A DNA stretch of 64,000 nt from Azospirillum sp. TSH64 (GCF_003116035.1 NZ_LGQW01000015.1:7465305-7529304), one strand, 5' to 3'. Shown: positions 7,597 through 16,174, counted from the first letter of the stretch. Translations and numbers: made by a program. Notes: generated from the letters alone by a model not told the origin.

Positions 7597-8826
7597 ATGA
7601 CGATCCCGAACACGACCATTCCCAACCGGGGCATCTATCTCGACAACAACGCCACCACCCGCGTCGACCCCGACGTGCTGGCGGAAATGCTGCCGCTCTT
7701 CACCGAGCATTTCGGCAACCCGTCCTCGATGCACGCCTTCGGCGCGGCAGTCGGCGGCAAGATCGAATGGGCGCGCAAGCAGGTGCAGGCTCTGCTGGGC
7801 GCTGCGCATGACAGCGAGATCGTCTTCACCTCGGGTGGGACGGAAAGCGACAACACCGCGATCCTGTCGATCATCGAGGCCTATCCGAAGAAGCGCGAGA
7901 TCGTCACCAGCGTGGTCGAGCACCCCGCCGTGCTGGCGCTCTGCGACTATCTGGAGAAGAAGCGCGACTACAAGATCCACCGCATCCCGGTGGACGGCAA
8001 GGGCAACCTCGACATCGACGCTTACCGGGCGGCGCTGTCGGATCAGGTCGCCATCGTGTCGATCATGTGGGCCAACAACGAGACCGGGACGATCTTCCCG
8101 ATCGAGGAACTGGCGCAAATGGCCAAGGCGGTCGGCGCCGTCTTCCACACCGACGCCGTCCAGGCGGTCGGCAAGATCCCGATGAAGCTCGCCGACAGCG
8201 CCGTCGACATGCTTTCGCTGTCCGGCCACAAGCTGCACGCCCCCAAGGGCATCGGTGCGCTGTACGTCAAGCGCGGCCTGCGCTTCCGTCCGATGCTGCG
8301 CGGCGGCCACCAGGAACGCTCGCGCCGCGCCGGCACCGAGAACGCGCCGGCCATCGTCGGCCTGGGCGCCGCCGCCCACCTCGCCCTCAGCCACATGGGC
8401 GAGGAGAACACGCGGGTGAAGGCGCAGCGCGACCGGCTGGAACAGGCGATCCTGGCCGCCGTGCCGGCCTGCTTCGTCACCGGCAACCCGGACCACCGGC
8501 TGCCCAACACCTGCAACATCGCCTTCGAGTTCATCGAGGGCGAGGCCATCCTGCTGCTGCTGAACGAGCAGGGCATCGCCGCGTCCTCCGGATCGGCCTG
8601 CACCTCGGGGTCGCTGGAGCCGAGCCACGTGATGCGTGCCATGGGCGTGCCCTACACGGCGGCGCACGGCGCCACCCGCTTCTCGCTGTCGCGCGACACC
8701 ACCGACGCCGAGATCGACCACGTCATCGCCGTGGTGCCGGGCATCATCGCCAAGCTGCGCAGCCTGTCGCCCTACTGGCAGCAGGAAGCCGGCAAGCCCA
8801 AAGAGTTCGCACCCGTTTACTCGTAA
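7597..8826 (+). CDS. nifS: Cysteine desulfurase NifS
   Basis: NifS is a pyridoxal-phosphate enzyme that takes sulfur from L-cysteine and passes it as persulfide to NifU. The 409-residue protein has the PLP lysine in SLSGHKLHAPKG (Lys212) and the catalytic cysteine in SSGSACTSGS (Cys335), together with the N-terminal YLDNNATT motif. GGGGAGG stands just before the ATG. The cysteine substrate is likely supplied by the cysE product two genes downstream. A long GC-rich stem lies between this gene and nifV. Confidence 0.97.
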   Translation: MTIPNTTIPNRGIYLDNNATTRVDPDVLAEMLPLFTEHFGNPSSMHAFGAAVGGKIEWARKQVQALLGAAHDSEIVFTSGGTESDNTAILSIIEAYPKKREIVTSVVEHPAVLALCDYLEKKRDYKIHRIPVDGKGNLDIDAYRAALSDQVAIVSIMWANNETGTIFPIEELAQMAKAVGAVFHTDAVQAVGKIPMKLADSAVDMLSLSGHKLHAPKGIGALYVKRGLRFRPMLRGGHQERSRRAGTENAPAIVGLGAAAHLALSHMGEENTRVKAQRDRLEQAILAAVPACFVTGNPDHRLPNTCNIAFEFIEGEAILLLLNEQGIAASSGSACTSGSLEPSHVMRAMGVPYTAAHGATRFSLSRDTTDAEIDHVIAVVPGIIAKLRSLSPYWQQEAGKPKEFAPVYS

Positions 8827-8836
8827 CACCGGAATC

Positions 8837-8912
8837 GCAGGCCGGGTCGGTGGCCCGTCCCGGCACCCCGCCCGACGACACCCCGTCGGGGCGGGTCCCC
8901 GGCCCGGCCTGC
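8837..8912 (+). promoter_or_regulatory. Nested stem-loop between nifS and nifV
   Basis: An outer perfect 10-bp stem (GCAGGCCGGG at 8837-8846, CCCGGCCTGC at 8903-8912) encloses an inner stem (CCCGCCCGACG around 8867-8877 with CGTCGGGGCGGG at 8884-8895, one bulged G). There is no T-run, so this is not a standard terminator. It could act as an RNA stability barrier or attenuate expression of nifV, cysE and nifW relative to nifUS. Confidence 0.7.
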
Positions 8913-8959
8913 GACATTTATCAACGGGGACAGCCGGTCCCCGCGCGCGAGGTGCCCCC

Positions 8960-10081
8960 ATGCCCACCACCTTCGCCACAATCAACGACACCACGCTGCG
9001 CGACGGCGAGCAGACCGCCGGCGTCGCCTTCACGCTCGATGAGAAGATCGCCATCGCCAAGGCACTCGACGCCGCCGGCGTGCCGGAGCAGGAAATCGGC
9101 ATCCCGGCCATGGGCGAGGAGGAGCGCGAGGGCATCCGCGCCGTGGCGTCGCTGGGGCTGAAAGGCCGGCTGATGGTGTGGTGCCGGATGCATGACGCCG
9201 ACCTGAAGGCGGCGCTGTCCTGCAATGTCGGCTTCGTCAACCTGTCGATGCCGGTGTCGGACATCCACATCACCAGGAAGCTGAAACGGAGCCGCGCCTG
9301 GGCGCTGGCCGAGATCGAGCGCCAAGTGAAGCAGGCGCGCGACCATGGGCTGGAGGTCAGCGTCGGAGGCGAGGATTCGTCACGCGCCGACATGGATTTC
9401 CTGATCGCCGCCGCCACGGTGGCGCAGGAAGCCGGCGCCCGCCGTTTCCGCTTCGCCGACACGCTCGGCGTGCTCGATCCCTTCCAGACGCGCGCCTGCA
9501 TCGAGCGGCTGCGCCGCGCCACCGACCTGGAGATCGAGATCCACGCCCATGACGATTTGGGCCTCGCCAACGCCAATTCGCTGGCCGCGGTGCTGGGCGG
9601 CGCCACCCACGTCAACACCACGGTGAACGGGCTGGGCGAGCGCGCCGGCAATGCCCCGCTGGAGGAGGTGGTGGTGTCGCTGAAGCACCTCTACCACATC
9701 GACACCGGCGTCGAGACGCGCTCGCTCGGCACCATCAGCGATCTGGTGGAGCGGGCGTCCAACCGGCCGGTGGCGGTCAACAAGTCGATCGTCGGCGCCG
9801 CCGTCTTCACCCACGAGGCCGGCATCCATGTCGACGGGCTGCTGCGCGACCGCAGCACCTACCAGAATTTCGACCCGGCCGAGGTCGGGCGTGAACACCG
9901 CATCGTGCTTGGCAAGCATTCCGGCACCGCAGCGGTGAAGCTGGCCTATGAGGGGCTCGGCATCGCCTGCGACGACGCCGCCGCACAGGCGGTGCTGCCG
10001 CGCGTCCGCGCGCTGGCCACCCGCGCCAAGCGGCCGCCGACTCCCGAGGAACTGCACGCCTTTCTGGAGGCGGCGACATGA
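8960..10081 (+). CDS. nifV: Homocitrate synthase NifV
   Basis: NifV condenses acetyl-CoA with 2-oxoglutarate to give homocitrate, the organic ligand of the FeMo cofactor. The 373-residue protein shows the isopropylmalate/homocitrate synthase motifs NDTTLRDGEQTAGV at the N-terminus, the metal-binding HAHDDLGLANAN, and GLGERAGNAPLEE. GAGGTG precedes the ATG at 8960. The last codons overlap cysE (ATGA), so the two are translationally coupled. The NifV clade is supported by context; free-standing isopropylmalate synthases are longer. Confidence 0.95.
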   Translation: MPTTFATINDTTLRDGEQTAGVAFTLDEKIAIAKALDAAGVPEQEIGIPAMGEEEREGIRAVASLGLKGRLMVWCRMHDADLKAALSCNVGFVNLSMPVSDIHITRKLKRSRAWALAEIERQVKQARDHGLEVSVGGEDSSRADMDFLIAAATVAQEAGARRFRFADTLGVLDPFQTRACIERLRRATDLEIEIHAHDDLGLANANSLAAVLGGATHVNTTVNGLGERAGNAPLEEVVVSLKHLYHIDTGVETRSLGTISDLVERASNRPVAVNKSIVGAAVFTHEAGIHVDGLLRDRSTYQNFDPAEVGREHRIVLGKHSGTAAVKLAYEGLGIACDDAAAQAVLPRVRALATRAKRPPTPEELHAFLEAAT

Positions 10082-10929
10082 CGAAGGCCAGAACTCCTCC
10101 GGGAATCGTCGCCCTGCTGCGCGAGGACGTCGCCTGCGTGTTCGACCGCGACCCGGCGGCGCGCAACGTCCTCGACGTGCTGACCTGCTATCCCGGCATC
10201 CATGCGCTGGTGATCCACCGCGTCGCCAACGCAGCCTGGCAGCGGGGGCTGCGCTGGCCGGCGCGTTTCCTGTCCTATGTCGCCCGCGCGGTGACCAACA
10301 TCGACATCCATCCCGGCGCCCGCATCGGCCGCCGCTTCTTCATCGACCATGGCGCCGGGGTGGTGATCGGCGAGACGGCGGAGATCGGCGACGACGTGAC
10401 TCTCTACCACGGCGTGACGCTGGGCGGCACGTCCTGGACCAAGGGCAAGCGGCACCCGACGCTGATGGACGGCGTGCTGGTTGGTGCCGGCGCCAAGATC
10501 CTGGGACCGATCACCGTCGGCGCCGGCGCGCGGGTCGGCGCCAATTCGGTGGTGACCAAGCCGGTGCCGCCGGGCATGACCGTGGTCGGCATCCCCGGCC
10601 GGGTGGTGCGGCCGGAAGCACACCGCCAGTTGTCCGACCCCCACCTTTCCAATCACGGCATCGATCTGGAACATCATCTGATGCCCGATCCGGTCGGCAA
10701 GGCCATCGCCTGCCTGATCGACCACATAAACCGCATCGAAGCCCGGCTCGAGGCCCACACCGCAGCGGAAACGTCACAGTTTCCTGCTAAAAGCATCCGC
10801 CTGTCGGAATTTCGCCTGAACGACATACACAGCGATATACGCTTGGACGGTGTGGCCTGCAGTTCCTGCGGCAACATCTGCGACCAGGAGGGGTGCGCCC
10901 CCTCGCCTTCCACCCAGCAGCACGCGTGA
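10078..10929 (+). CDS. cysE: Serine O-acetyltransferase, nif-linked
   Basis: Serine acetyltransferase makes O-acetylserine for cysteine synthesis; nif-linked copies raise cysteine supply for NifS. The left-handed beta-helix hexapeptide repeats are evident from about residue 76 to 165 (IDIHPGARIGRRFFIDHGAG, TLYHGVTLGGTSW). At 283 residues it is longer than the minimal form because of a C-terminal extension ending with four cysteines at 261, 264, 268 and 273 (CSSCGNICDQEGC), which could bind metal or a cluster. The tail replaces the terminal isoleucine that normally docks into cysteine synthase. The gene overlaps nifV by four bases and precedes nifW by 13 bp. Confidence 0.93.
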   Translation: MTKARTPPGIVALLREDVACVFDRDPAARNVLDVLTCYPGIHALVIHRVANAAWQRGLRWPARFLSYVARAVTNIDIHPGARIGRRFFIDHGAGVVIGETAEIGDDVTLYHGVTLGGTSWTKGKRHPTLMDGVLVGAGAKILGPITVGAGARVGANSVVTKPVPPGMTVVGIPGRVVRPEAHRQLSDPHLSNHGIDLEHHLMPDPVGKAIACLIDHINRIEARLEAHTAAETSQFPAKSIRLSEFRLNDIHSDIRLDGVACSSCGNICDQEGCAPSPSTQQHA

Positions 10930-10942
10930 GGAGCCTTCGACG

Positions 10943-11278
10943 ATGAGCGATTTCACCGACGACCTCGACGATCTGGAGACCGCGGAAGACTTCCTGCGCT
11001 TCTTCCACGTCACCTACGACCAGCGTGTTGTGAACGTGAACCGGCTGCACATCCTGCAGCGCTTCCACGATTACCTGTCCGACGACATCGGCATGGAAGG
11101 GCTGGACGACGACGGCACGGCGGCGCGCTACCGTTTCCACCTGGAACGTGCGTACCAGGATTTCGTCGTCTCCAACGCTATCGCGGAAAAGACCTTCAAG
11201 GTCCACAAGGAAGAGGCGCGCAAGATGGCCGACCGCTTCGTCCCGCTGGACAGCCTGCTGGGCACGCCGGTCGGCTGA
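10943..11278 (+). CDS. nifW: Nitrogenase stabilizing/protective protein NifW
   Basis: NifW is a small accessory protein that associates with the MoFe protein and helps it withstand oxygen or mature properly. The 111-residue acidic protein shows the family pattern ETAEDFLRFFHVTYDQRVVNVNRLHILQRF followed by a Tyr/Phe-rich helix; only parts are quoted here as TAEDFLRFF and VNVNRLHILQ. GAGGAG precedes the ATG at 10943. It is the last gene of the iscA-nifUSV-cysE-nifW operon and a terminator follows 25 bp later. Confidence 0.93.
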   Translation: MSDFTDDLDDLETAEDFLRFFHVTYDQRVVNVNRLHILQRFHDYLSDDIGMEGLDDDGTAARYRFHLERAYQDFVVSNAIAEKTFKVHKEEARKMADRFVPLDSLLGTPVG

Positions 11279-11302
11279 ACCGCCGGCGCCGTTTTGCGGA
11301 GC

Positions 11303-11328
11303 AAGGGGGCGCCTGCAGCGCCCCCTTT
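11303..11328. terminator. Terminator between nifW and convergent gene
   Basis: A perfect 10-bp inverted repeat AAGGGGGCGC / GCGCCCCCTT with a five-base loop is followed on the plus strand by TTTG. It probably ends the nif operon and may also serve the convergent gene at 11333-11635. Confidence 0.75.
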
Positions 11329-11332
11329 GTCG

Positions 11333-11635
11333 TCAGTGGATTTTGCTCTCGTTCGGGCTGCCGTCGCGGCGGTAGACATGGACGTGGTAGGCCGCCATCG
11401 GATTTTCGTCGAGATAGCGGAGCAGCTCCTGCTCCGTGCGTGGCGTGGCGCCGCGGATCAGCACCTGCCAGGCGGGCTCCATCGTCGCGCGCATGGTCTC
11501 ACTGTGCGGCAGCATGATGAAGCCGGCCCATTCCGGGTCGAAATCGGCCAGATAGCTCTTGGTGTAGTGCTTCATCATCGCCGCGTCGTTGACGTTGACG
11601 CTTTCCATGTTTTCAAAACAGACGCGCAGATCCAT
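11333..11635 (-). CDS. Unknown 100-residue protein between nifW and fixX
   Basis: I do not recognise a family. The 100-residue protein has no signal peptide or membrane segment. It contains a Met/His-rich stretch (NDAAMMKHYTKSYLADF), an acidic-aromatic segment (DPEWAGFIMLPH), and ends in a His-containing tail (AAYHVHVYRRDGSPNESKIH), which could bind metal, though this is inference. The ATG at 11635 is preceded by GAGGAG; a longer start is possible but lacks a site. It points toward nifW and is the only gene on this strand between the nif and fix operons, so a nitrogen-fixation role is plausible. No clear sigma-54 promoter was found upstream. Confidence 0.65.
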   Translation of the reverse strand: MDLRVCFENMESVNVNDAAMMKHYTKSYLADFDPEWAGFIMLPHSETMRATMEPAWQVLIRGATPRTEQELLRYLDENPMAAYHVHVYRRDGSPNESKIH

Positions 11636-11919
11636 CGCCGGTCTCCTCATGCAAAAAGGCCGCAAACCCGCAGATAACCCGTCCGACAGTTTGCAAGGGA
11701 CGGGTGCAGGCCCGCGATGCTCGCTCGTGAAAACAGCCTTAACAGTCAGATGGTACGCCGCAGGTGTGAAAAACAAGGGTTCGCGGACAGCCCAGCCGAC
11801 GCTTTTCCACCCTCACCCATGCAAGGGACGCAGGCTGCACCATTGGTCATAACCCCGCCTTTTCAGGTTCGCCGATTGCACGACTCCTGTAAAATCATTG
11901 TGACACTCCTTGCACGATC

Positions 11920-12330
11920 ATGATGACCGACCTATCGCCTGCCTCCGACAGTCCTGTCCGCATCCTCATCGTCGAAGACGAAAGCCTCGCCGCCATGGCT
12001 TTGGAGGAGGTCCTGGGCATGCTCGGATTCGCCGTCGTCGGGATCGAGGACAATGCGGATGACGCGGTCGCGACGGCGGAGCGGCTGCGTCCGGACATCG
12101 TGATGATGGACATCCGCCTGCGGGGGCCGCGCGACGGGATCGAGGCCGCGGCGGCGATCCGCAAGCGGACCGGCATCCGCTGCATCTTCACCTCCGCCTT
12201 CGGCGACCCCGAAACCCGCCACCGCGCCGCCGAATGCGATCCTTTCGGCTTTGTCCGCAAGCCCTATTTCCCGGCCGAACTGCAACGGGCGCTGGGGCAG
12301 GCGACAGAGGCGTTGCAGAGCCGGGTGTAG
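11920..12330 (+). CDS. Single-domain response regulator
   Basis: The 136-residue protein consists of one receiver domain and no output domain. The acidic pair in ILIVEDESLAAM, the phospho-acceptor Asp in IVMMDIRLRGPRDG, the Thr/Ser in CIFTSAFGD and the Lys in VRKPYF are all present, so it should be phosphorylatable. The FAT/S GUY-type variant in other alphaproteobacteria is similar in length but the motif here is standard. No kinase gene is adjacent; the nearest are the hybrid kinase at 16237-19353 and the PAS kinase at 49727-51643. Tandem ATG codons mark the start and the Shine-Dalgarno site is weak. Confidence 0.85.
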   Translation: MMTDLSPASDSPVRILIVEDESLAAMALEEVLGMLGFAVVGIEDNADDAVATAERLRPDIVMMDIRLRGPRDGIEAAAAIRKRTGIRCIFTSAFGDPETRHRAAECDPFGFVRKPYFPAELQRALGQATEALQSRV

Positions 12331-12371
12331 AAAAGCGTCGGCGGAAGCCTCCTCCCTTCCGAAAACAGATC

Positions 12372-12399
12372 GGCCCCCGCGCGTCACCGCGCGGAGGCC
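12372..12399. terminator. Hairpin between response regulator and fixX
   Basis: A stem of GGCC plus CCGCGCG pairs with CGCGCGG plus GGCC around a TCAC loop. On the minus strand TTTT follows after a short gap, so it may end the fixABCX transcript; it may also serve the convergent response regulator gene. Confidence 0.5.
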
Positions 12400-12433
12400 A
12401 ACCGGTTCAGGGGAAAGACAATGGAAGACCGGA

Positions 12434-12727
12434 TCAGCCGAACTTGTAGCTGATGCCGTACCCGCCACGCGGATAATCCCAGGCGATGTTGCCCTTGTCC
12501 TGGCAGACGACACGGCAGGTACCGCATTCCAGGCAGCCGTCGGTCACCAGCGTCACGCCGCCGGTTTCGTTCTTGCTGTAGCAGGCCGCCGGGCAGCAGA
12601 AGGTGCAAGCCTGCTTTTCGCAGGTCTGGCAGGCCTCCACGCTCTTGATCTGGATGTGCGGCCGGCTTTCGTCGACGATGTAGCGGTTCTGATAGAGCTT
12701 CTCTTCGACCTTCACCATCATGGTCAT
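12434..12727 (-). CDS. fixX: Ferredoxin-like protein FixX
   Basis: FixX is the ferredoxin-like Fe-S subunit of the FixABCX complex and accepts electrons from FixC for transfer to quinone or ferredoxin. The 97-residue protein carries the cysteine set CEKQACTFCCPAAC and CLECGTCRVVC that binds [4Fe-4S] clusters. Its ATG overlaps the fixC stop codon (ATGA), so the two are translationally coupled. It is the last gene of the fixABCX operon. Confidence 0.95.
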   Translation of the reverse strand: MTMMVKVEEKLYQNRYIVDESRPHIQIKSVEACQTCEKQACTFCCPAACYSKNETGGVTLVTDGCLECGTCRVVCQDKGNIAWDYPRGGYGISYKFG

Positions 12728-14025
12728 CGCACGGCCCTCACCAGCTTGATTGCGTCACCGACCAGTCCCATCACCGAGCGGCGCTTGATGAAGGACTTCA
12801 TGATCTGCTTTTCCTTCGACTTCTTGTCGACGCTGTCCACGGTGAACCAATTGTGGGCTGCCGCGGTGATTTCGTCGGGATAGGCGCCGAAGAACTGCTT
12901 GTTGCCATGCATGATGCCGGGCAGTTCGCGATACTTCTTCAGATCCTTCATGATGAAGCTGTCATCCAGCTTCTTCTTGTAGGCGGCCAAGTTCGGCGCG
13001 CTGAAGCCCTTGCCGGCGGACTTCAGCTCGATCACCGTCTCCGCCGCCATCCGGCCCGACGCCATGGCAAGGTTGGAGCCCTCGCGGTGGGCGGCGTTGT
13101 TGAAGTGGGCGGCATCGCCAACGACCATCCAGCCATCGCCATAGAGCTGCGGAATCGCCTTGTAGCCGCCCTCCGGGATCATGTGGGCGGCGTATTCCTT
13201 CATCTCCGCCCCTTCGATCAGCGGCTTGATGACGGGATGCTTCTTCAGATCCTCCAGCATCCGGTAAGGCGGGCAATCGCCGTTCTTGAAGTCGGAGATC
13301 AGGCAGCCGATGCCGATCGTCAGCGATTCCTTGTTGGTGTAGAGGAAGGCGGTGCCGACCATCCCCTTGGTCACCTTGCCCATGATCTCGATGACGACGC
13401 CCTCGTCCTCCTTGATGCCGAAGCGCTGCTGGATCAGCTCCGGATCGATGAAGAGGATTTCCTTGACCGCCAGCGCCACATTCTCCGGTGCCGCTTCGTC
13501 CTGCAACCCGGCGCGCTTGGCGAGCAGGGCGTTGACGCCGTCGGCCATGATGACGACGTCGGCGTGAATCTCGCCGCCTTCGCGGTCGGTGCGGACGCCG
13601 ATGACCTTGCCCGACGCATCGCGGATCAGCTCGGTCACCGTCGTCTCGCAGATCTGGAGACCGCCAACCTTGCGGATCTGCTCGCCCCACCATTTGTCGA
13701 TGTTAGCGCGGATGATGGTGTAGCGGTTCGGCTTGTCGCTGTTGAAGGCTTCCGAGCGGTAGTTGGTGCCGACGTAATTGTCGTCACCCAGCAGCCAGAC
13801 GCGCTGTTCGATGATGTGGCGCTCGGTCGGGCAATCGTCCCGGAAGTCCGGAATGATCTTCTCCAGCTCATGGGCGTACATGATGCCGCCCTGGACGTTC
13901 TTGGCGCCGGGATACTCGCCGCGCTCGAGCTGGAGCACCTTCAGCCCCTGCTTTGCCAACGTGTAGGTGGCGGCGTTGCCGGACGGGCCGGCACCGATGA
14001 CGATGGCGTCGAACTTTTCGACCAT
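12724..14025 (-). CDS. fixC: FAD-dependent oxidoreductase FixC
   Basis: FixC is related to electron-transfer-flavoprotein:quinone oxidoreductase and takes the high-potential electrons split by FixAB. The 433-residue protein opens with the dinucleotide fold VIGAGPSGNAATY and has the second FAD motif GDGWMVVGDAAH later in the chain. The ATG at 14025 is preceded by AAAGGAG; the reading frame extends further upstream without homologous sequence. It sits between fixB (28 bp) and fixX (overlap). Confidence 0.96.
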   Translation of the reverse strand: MVEKFDAIVIGAGPSGNAATYTLAKQGLKVLQLERGEYPGAKNVQGGIMYAHELEKIIPDFRDDCPTERHIIEQRVWLLGDDNYVGTNYRSEAFNSDKPNRYTIIRANIDKWWGEQIRKVGGLQICETTVTELIRDASGKVIGVRTDREGGEIHADVVIMADGVNALLAKRAGLQDEAAPENVALAVKEILFIDPELIQQRFGIKEDEGVVIEIMGKVTKGMVGTAFLYTNKESLTIGIGCLISDFKNGDCPPYRMLEDLKKHPVIKPLIEGAEMKEYAAHMIPEGGYKAIPQLYGDGWMVVGDAAHFNNAAHREGSNLAMASGRMAAETVIELKSAGKGFSAPNLAAYKKKLDDSFIMKDLKKYRELPGIMHGNKQFFGAYPDEITAAAHNWFTVDSVDKKSKEKQIMKSFIKRRSVMGLVGDAIKLVRAVR

Positions 14026-14053
14026 GTCGACAGGCTCCTTTCTCGTCCGGCGG

Positions 14054-15133
14054 TCAGCCGGCCATGCGGTTGACGGAGAGGCGGCGGCCGAAGGCATCGG
14101 TCAGCGCCGGCAGGATCTTCAGCGCGTCGCCGACCAGCCCGAGATGGGCGAAGTCGAAGATCGTCGCGTTCGGATCGGTGTTGATCGCCAGGATCAGGTC
14201 CGACTTCTCCATGCCGACCCGATGCTGGATGGCGCCGGAAATGCCGGCGGCGATGTAGAGCTTGGGCCGCACCGTCTTGCCGGTCTGCCCGACCTGACGG
14301 TCGTTGGTCGCCCAGCCGGCCTGGACCAGCGGGCGGGTCACTCCGACCTCGGCGCCCAGAATCTTGGCGAGATCGAAGACCAGCTTCATGTTCTCGACCT
14401 TGCCCAAACCCTTGCCGGCCGACACGATAATGTCGGCAAAGGCCAGCTGCGCCTCGTTCTGCTCGCGGTCGGCGATGAAGTTCAGGACCTTGGTGACGAT
14501 GTCCTCTTCGCGCAGGTCCGGCTGGATTTCGATGACGCGGCCGATGCGGGCGTCGTCGCGCTCCGGCATCGCCATCACGCGCGGGCGCACCGTCGCCATC
14601 TGCGGCCGGTAGGCCAGCGTCTGGATGGTGCAGAGCAGCGTGCCGCCGAAGGTCGGCCGGGTGGCGGCCAGCGAGCGGTTGTCGGCGTAGATGTCCAGCT
14701 CGGTGCAGTCGGCGGTCAGCCCGGTCGCCAGCGTGGTGGCGATGGCGCCGGCCAGATCGCGGCCCAGCGTGGTGGCGCCCAACAGCACGATTTCCGGCTT
14801 ATGGGTGTTCACCACGTCGGTCATGACGCGGCAATAGGGATCGGTGCGGTAATCGGCCAGTGCCGGATCGGTCACCTTGTAGACGATGTCGGCGCCATAG
14901 CCGATGGCGTCGCCGCAGATGCGGTTCAGGTCGGGGCTTTCGGCACCCAGCACCACGGCACCGACCTCCACCCCCAGCTTGTCGGCCAGCTTGCGGGCTT
15001 CGCCCAGCAGCTCCAGCGACACGGAGTGGACGATGCCGCGCTCCTGTTCGACGATCACCCAGACGTTCTTGTAAATTTTCAGGTGTTCGGGAAGCTGGAA
15101 CTTGCGGCCCTGGGGCTTGCTCGGTTCGCTCAT
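14054..15133 (-). CDS. fixB: Electron-transfer flavoprotein alpha subunit FixB
   Basis: FixB is the ETF-alpha-like subunit that with FixA bifurcates electrons from NADH, sending one toward low-potential ferredoxin or flavodoxin for nitrogenase. The 359-residue protein shows the C-terminal FAD-binding signature PKLYIAAGISGAIQHRVGM followed by DPNATIFDFAHLGLVGD. It starts 25 bp after fixA and is followed by fixC. Confidence 0.96.
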   Translation of the reverse strand: MSEPSKPQGRKFQLPEHLKIYKNVWVIVEQERGIVHSVSLELLGEARKLADKLGVEVGAVVLGAESPDLNRICGDAIGYGADIVYKVTDPALADYRTDPYCRVMTDVVNTHKPEIVLLGATTLGRDLAGAIATTLATGLTADCTELDIYADNRSLAATRPTFGGTLLCTIQTLAYRPQMATVRPRVMAMPERDDARIGRVIEIQPDLREEDIVTKVLNFIADREQNEAQLAFADIIVSAGKGLGKVENMKLVFDLAKILGAEVGVTRPLVQAGWATNDRQVGQTGKTVRPKLYIAAGISGAIQHRVGMEKSDLILAINTDPNATIFDFAHLGLVGDALKILPALTDAFGRRLSVNRMAG

Positions 15134-15158
15134 CGTCGGGTCTCCCGCGGGTAAATCG

Positions 15159-16010
15159 TCAGAGCCCGGCCGCGGCGCGGGCGAGCAGGTCGCCGGCCAA
15201 CTTGGGCTGGGCAGCGAAGATGGCGTCGATGGCGGCGGCGGCCATCGCGTCGGGGGTGTCGGCGTCGGCCACGATCATCTTCGCCTTCTCCGCCCGCGGC
15301 TTCGGCACGAACACCTTCGACACCACGGTCGGCGAGCCCTTCAGCCCGACGCGGCCTTCCTCGGCTCCGGTGAAATCGCGGCTCCAGGTCTTCAGCTCGT
15401 AGCGGGCGGCGCGGAACAGATCGTCCATCTTGCCGAAGCGGATGGTGTTGGTGCCCTCCAGCATGGTGATCATGCAGGGGAGCTTCGTCTTCAGCACCTG
15501 CACGCCGCCTTCGGAGCGGCGCTGCACCACGATCTCCTTCGAGGCGGTGTTCAGATCCTCGATCCTGGTGATGTAGGTCAGCTGCTCGAAGCCGAGGCGG
15601 GTGGCGATGCCGGGGCCGACCTGGGCGGTGTCGCCGTCCACCGTCTGCTTGCCGCAGAAGACGATGTCGACCGGGTCCTCCTCGGACAGCTTCTGGATGG
15701 CCGAGGTCAGGGCGTAGGAGGTCGCCAGCGTATCGGAGCCGGCGAACTTGCGGTCGGTCAGCAACACTGCGTCGTCGGCTCCCAGCGACAGCGCCTTGCG
15801 CAGCGAGGTCTCCGCCATCGGCGGCCCCATGGTCAGCACGGTGACGCGGGCGCCCACCTTGTCCTTCAGCCGCAGCGCCTCTTCCAGCGAGAACAGGTCG
15901 AAGGGGTTGATGATGGCGGGCACGCCCTGCCGCATGATGGTGTTGGTGACGGGATGGATGCGGATCTGGGCGCTGTCGGGCACCTGTTTGATACAGACGA
16001 CGATGTGCAT
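15159..16010 (-). CDS. fixA: Electron-transfer flavoprotein beta subunit FixA
   Basis: FixA is the ETF-beta-like subunit of FixABCX and forms the bifurcating heterodimer with FixB. The 283-residue protein begins MHIVVCIKQVPDS and contains the family stretch GKQTVDGDTAQVGPGIATRL. AAGGAG precedes the ATG at 16010. The frame is open upstream but the sigma-54 promoter at 16091-16106 places the transcript start near 16079, supporting this start. First gene of the operon. Confidence 0.96.
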   Translation of the reverse strand: MHIVVCIKQVPDSAQIRIHPVTNTIMRQGVPAIINPFDLFSLEEALRLKDKVGARVTVLTMGPPMAETSLRKALSLGADDAVLLTDRKFAGSDTLATSYALTSAIQKLSEEDPVDIVFCGKQTVDGDTAQVGPGIATRLGFEQLTYITRIEDLNTASKEIVVQRRSEGGVQVLKTKLPCMITMLEGTNTIRFGKMDDLFRAARYELKTWSRDFTGAEEGRVGLKGSPTVVSKVFVPKPRAEKAKMIVADADTPDAMAAAAIDAIFAAQPKLAGDLLARAAAGL

Positions 16011-16090
16011 CCCGTTCTCCTTGGCTTCCGCTCTCGCTGTGGCGCGCATGTGGGTTTGGGGCCGGCACCGGGCCGGGATACACCCCAGAC

Positions 16091-16106
16091 AGCAAGCAGC
16101 GTGCCA
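16091..16106 (-). promoter_or_regulatory. Sigma-54 promoter of fixABCX
   Basis: On the minus strand TGGCAC-GCTGC-TTGCT is a perfect minus-24/minus-12 element, identical to the iscA-nifU promoter outside the spacer. It lies 81 bp before the fixA start codon. Confidence 0.94.
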
Positions 16107-16174
16107 GCCGGCGGAGGCCGGCCAAGTCACGGGAAACACTGGAGATTTTCAAAAGTCGGAAAGTGCCCTCCCCG

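Noticed and set aside
6466..9651. A 1061-codon open frame on the minus strand opposite nifU and nifS
   Set aside because: It is a GC-bias shadow of strongly supported plus-strand genes; its translation is low-complexity and matches no family.
11900..11916. TGTGAC-ACTCC-TTGCA as a sigma-54 promoter for the response regulator
   Set aside because: The essential GG doublet at minus-24 is lost, and the transcription start would fall inside the coding sequence.
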